Below, piece by piece: positions 63,786-64,000 of a DNA stretch of 64,000 nt; the first letter of the stretch is position 1, and the number at the start of each line of letters is the position of its first letter. A model generated the notes under the pieces. It saw only the letters and a program-made list of their open reading frames with translations. It was not told the DNA's origin and did no database searches. The translations under genes were made by a program, and so were the position numbers. The DNA lies in assembly GCA_000721375.1 (NCBI GenBank), contig JOGW01000007.1, positions 186,001-250,000 of the forward strand, written 5' to 3'. This stretch comes from Streptomyces sp. NRRL B-3428 (GTDB lineage: Bacteria > Actinomycetota > Actinomycetes > Streptomycetales > Streptomycetaceae).

Positions 63786-64000
63786 TCACCCCAGTTCGGC
63801 GCGGTCCGCGTACATCTTCGCGATGACCGCTTCGATATCGGGTTCGCGTACGGAGAGATCCACCAGCGGATACGTGGAGGCGATCTCCGTGACCAGCGGC
63901 GCGGCCGAGGCGGAGGCGGGGAACGCCAGCCACTGCCGGGGGCCTTCGACACGCAGCACCCGCGCGCCGGGGATCTCCAGCGGGGGCAGTTCGCGCTCCA
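63786..64000 (-). CDS. C-terminal part of an ABC transporter ATP-binding protein (5' beyond window)
   Basis: The frame reads ERELPPLEIPGARVLRVEGP, then TEIASTYPLVDLSVREPDIE and AVIAKMYA, ending at the TGA read from 63788-63786. The tail VDLSVREPDIEAVIAKMY is typical of the C-terminus of ABC-2 export ATPases in Streptomyces. The Walker motifs are outside the window, so the call depends on the tail only. Confidence 0.6.
   Translation of the reverse strand, partial: ERELPPLEIPGARVLRVEGPRQWLAFPASASAAPLVTEIASTYPLVDLSVREPDIEAVIAKMYADRAELG

Overview
The window is chromosomal DNA of a high-GC actinomycete, almost certainly a Streptomyces. The evidence is the codon bias, the frequent GTG starts, the overlapping stop/start junctions, the cslA-glxA-GH6 block, a SARP/AfsR-type regulator, a DasR-type operator, a two-domain geosmin-type terpene synthase and LAxTG-type surface anchoring. 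All calls come from reading the sequence and from family knowledge; no searches were run. Gene symbols are given only where the family is clear.

Layout. 0-2.9 kb: the 3' end of a secreted M6-type peptidase gene, a small nucleoside-deoxyribosyltransferase-like protein, and a DrrAB-type ABC exporter behind an array of CTGTCAG motifs. 2.9-3.2 kb: a long-palindrome MITE-like element lying exactly on the stop codon of a large AfsR/SARP regulator (3.2-6.3 kb). 6.6-10.2 kb: an EshA-like family 2B encapsulin shell gene overlapping a two-domain geosmin-synthase-like terpene synthase gene. This is a candidate nanocompartment for terpene production and the most interesting locus. 10.2-17.7 kb: a secreted cupin, two identical tRNA-Lys(CTT) genes in opposite orientation plus a tRNA 3' fragment, an acyl-CoA synthetase, a DUF3592 protein, an AA10 LPMO with a DasR-like site, an SPFH protein coupled to a P-loop kinase, and an NlpC/P60-like protein. 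17.7-23.9 kb: a FadR-type regulator and the cslA-glxA / cslZ polysaccharide locus. 24-26.5 kb: a GAF-ANTAR regulator, then a cobalamin riboswitch driving cbtBA. 26.6-30.3 kb: a class F sortase with a membrane-anchored partner, a NagD-type phosphatase and a secreted phosphodiesterase-like enzyme.

30.4-36.8 kb is a complete phosphonate uptake and catabolism cluster on the minus strand: GntR, FAD oxidoreductase, phosphonatase-like hydrolase, PhnD, PhnC, PhnE and an alcohol dehydrogenase. The last four genes are translationally coupled. 36.9-48.8 kb: an LAKTG-anchored surface protein, a ROK regulator divergent from a Gfo/Idh dehydrogenase and an HbpS-like protein, an FAA hydrolase, a YidC paralogue, a DUF3311/solute:sodium symporter pair, a SigE-type sigma factor with an exported partner, a class E sortase and a SEC-C protein.

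48.8-54.2 kb looks like a small acquired or defence island. It holds a large PLD-helicase-DUF3427 protein, an unknown membrane protein, an SRA-like modified-DNA reader carrying a rare TTA codon, and a broken HATPase gene. By eye its base composition is less GC-extreme. 54.2-64 kb returns to ordinary core genes: GNAT, NmrA-like, MFS, DUF445, GDSL hydrolase, two exported unknowns, DUF1707 and the 3' end of an ABC ATPase gene.
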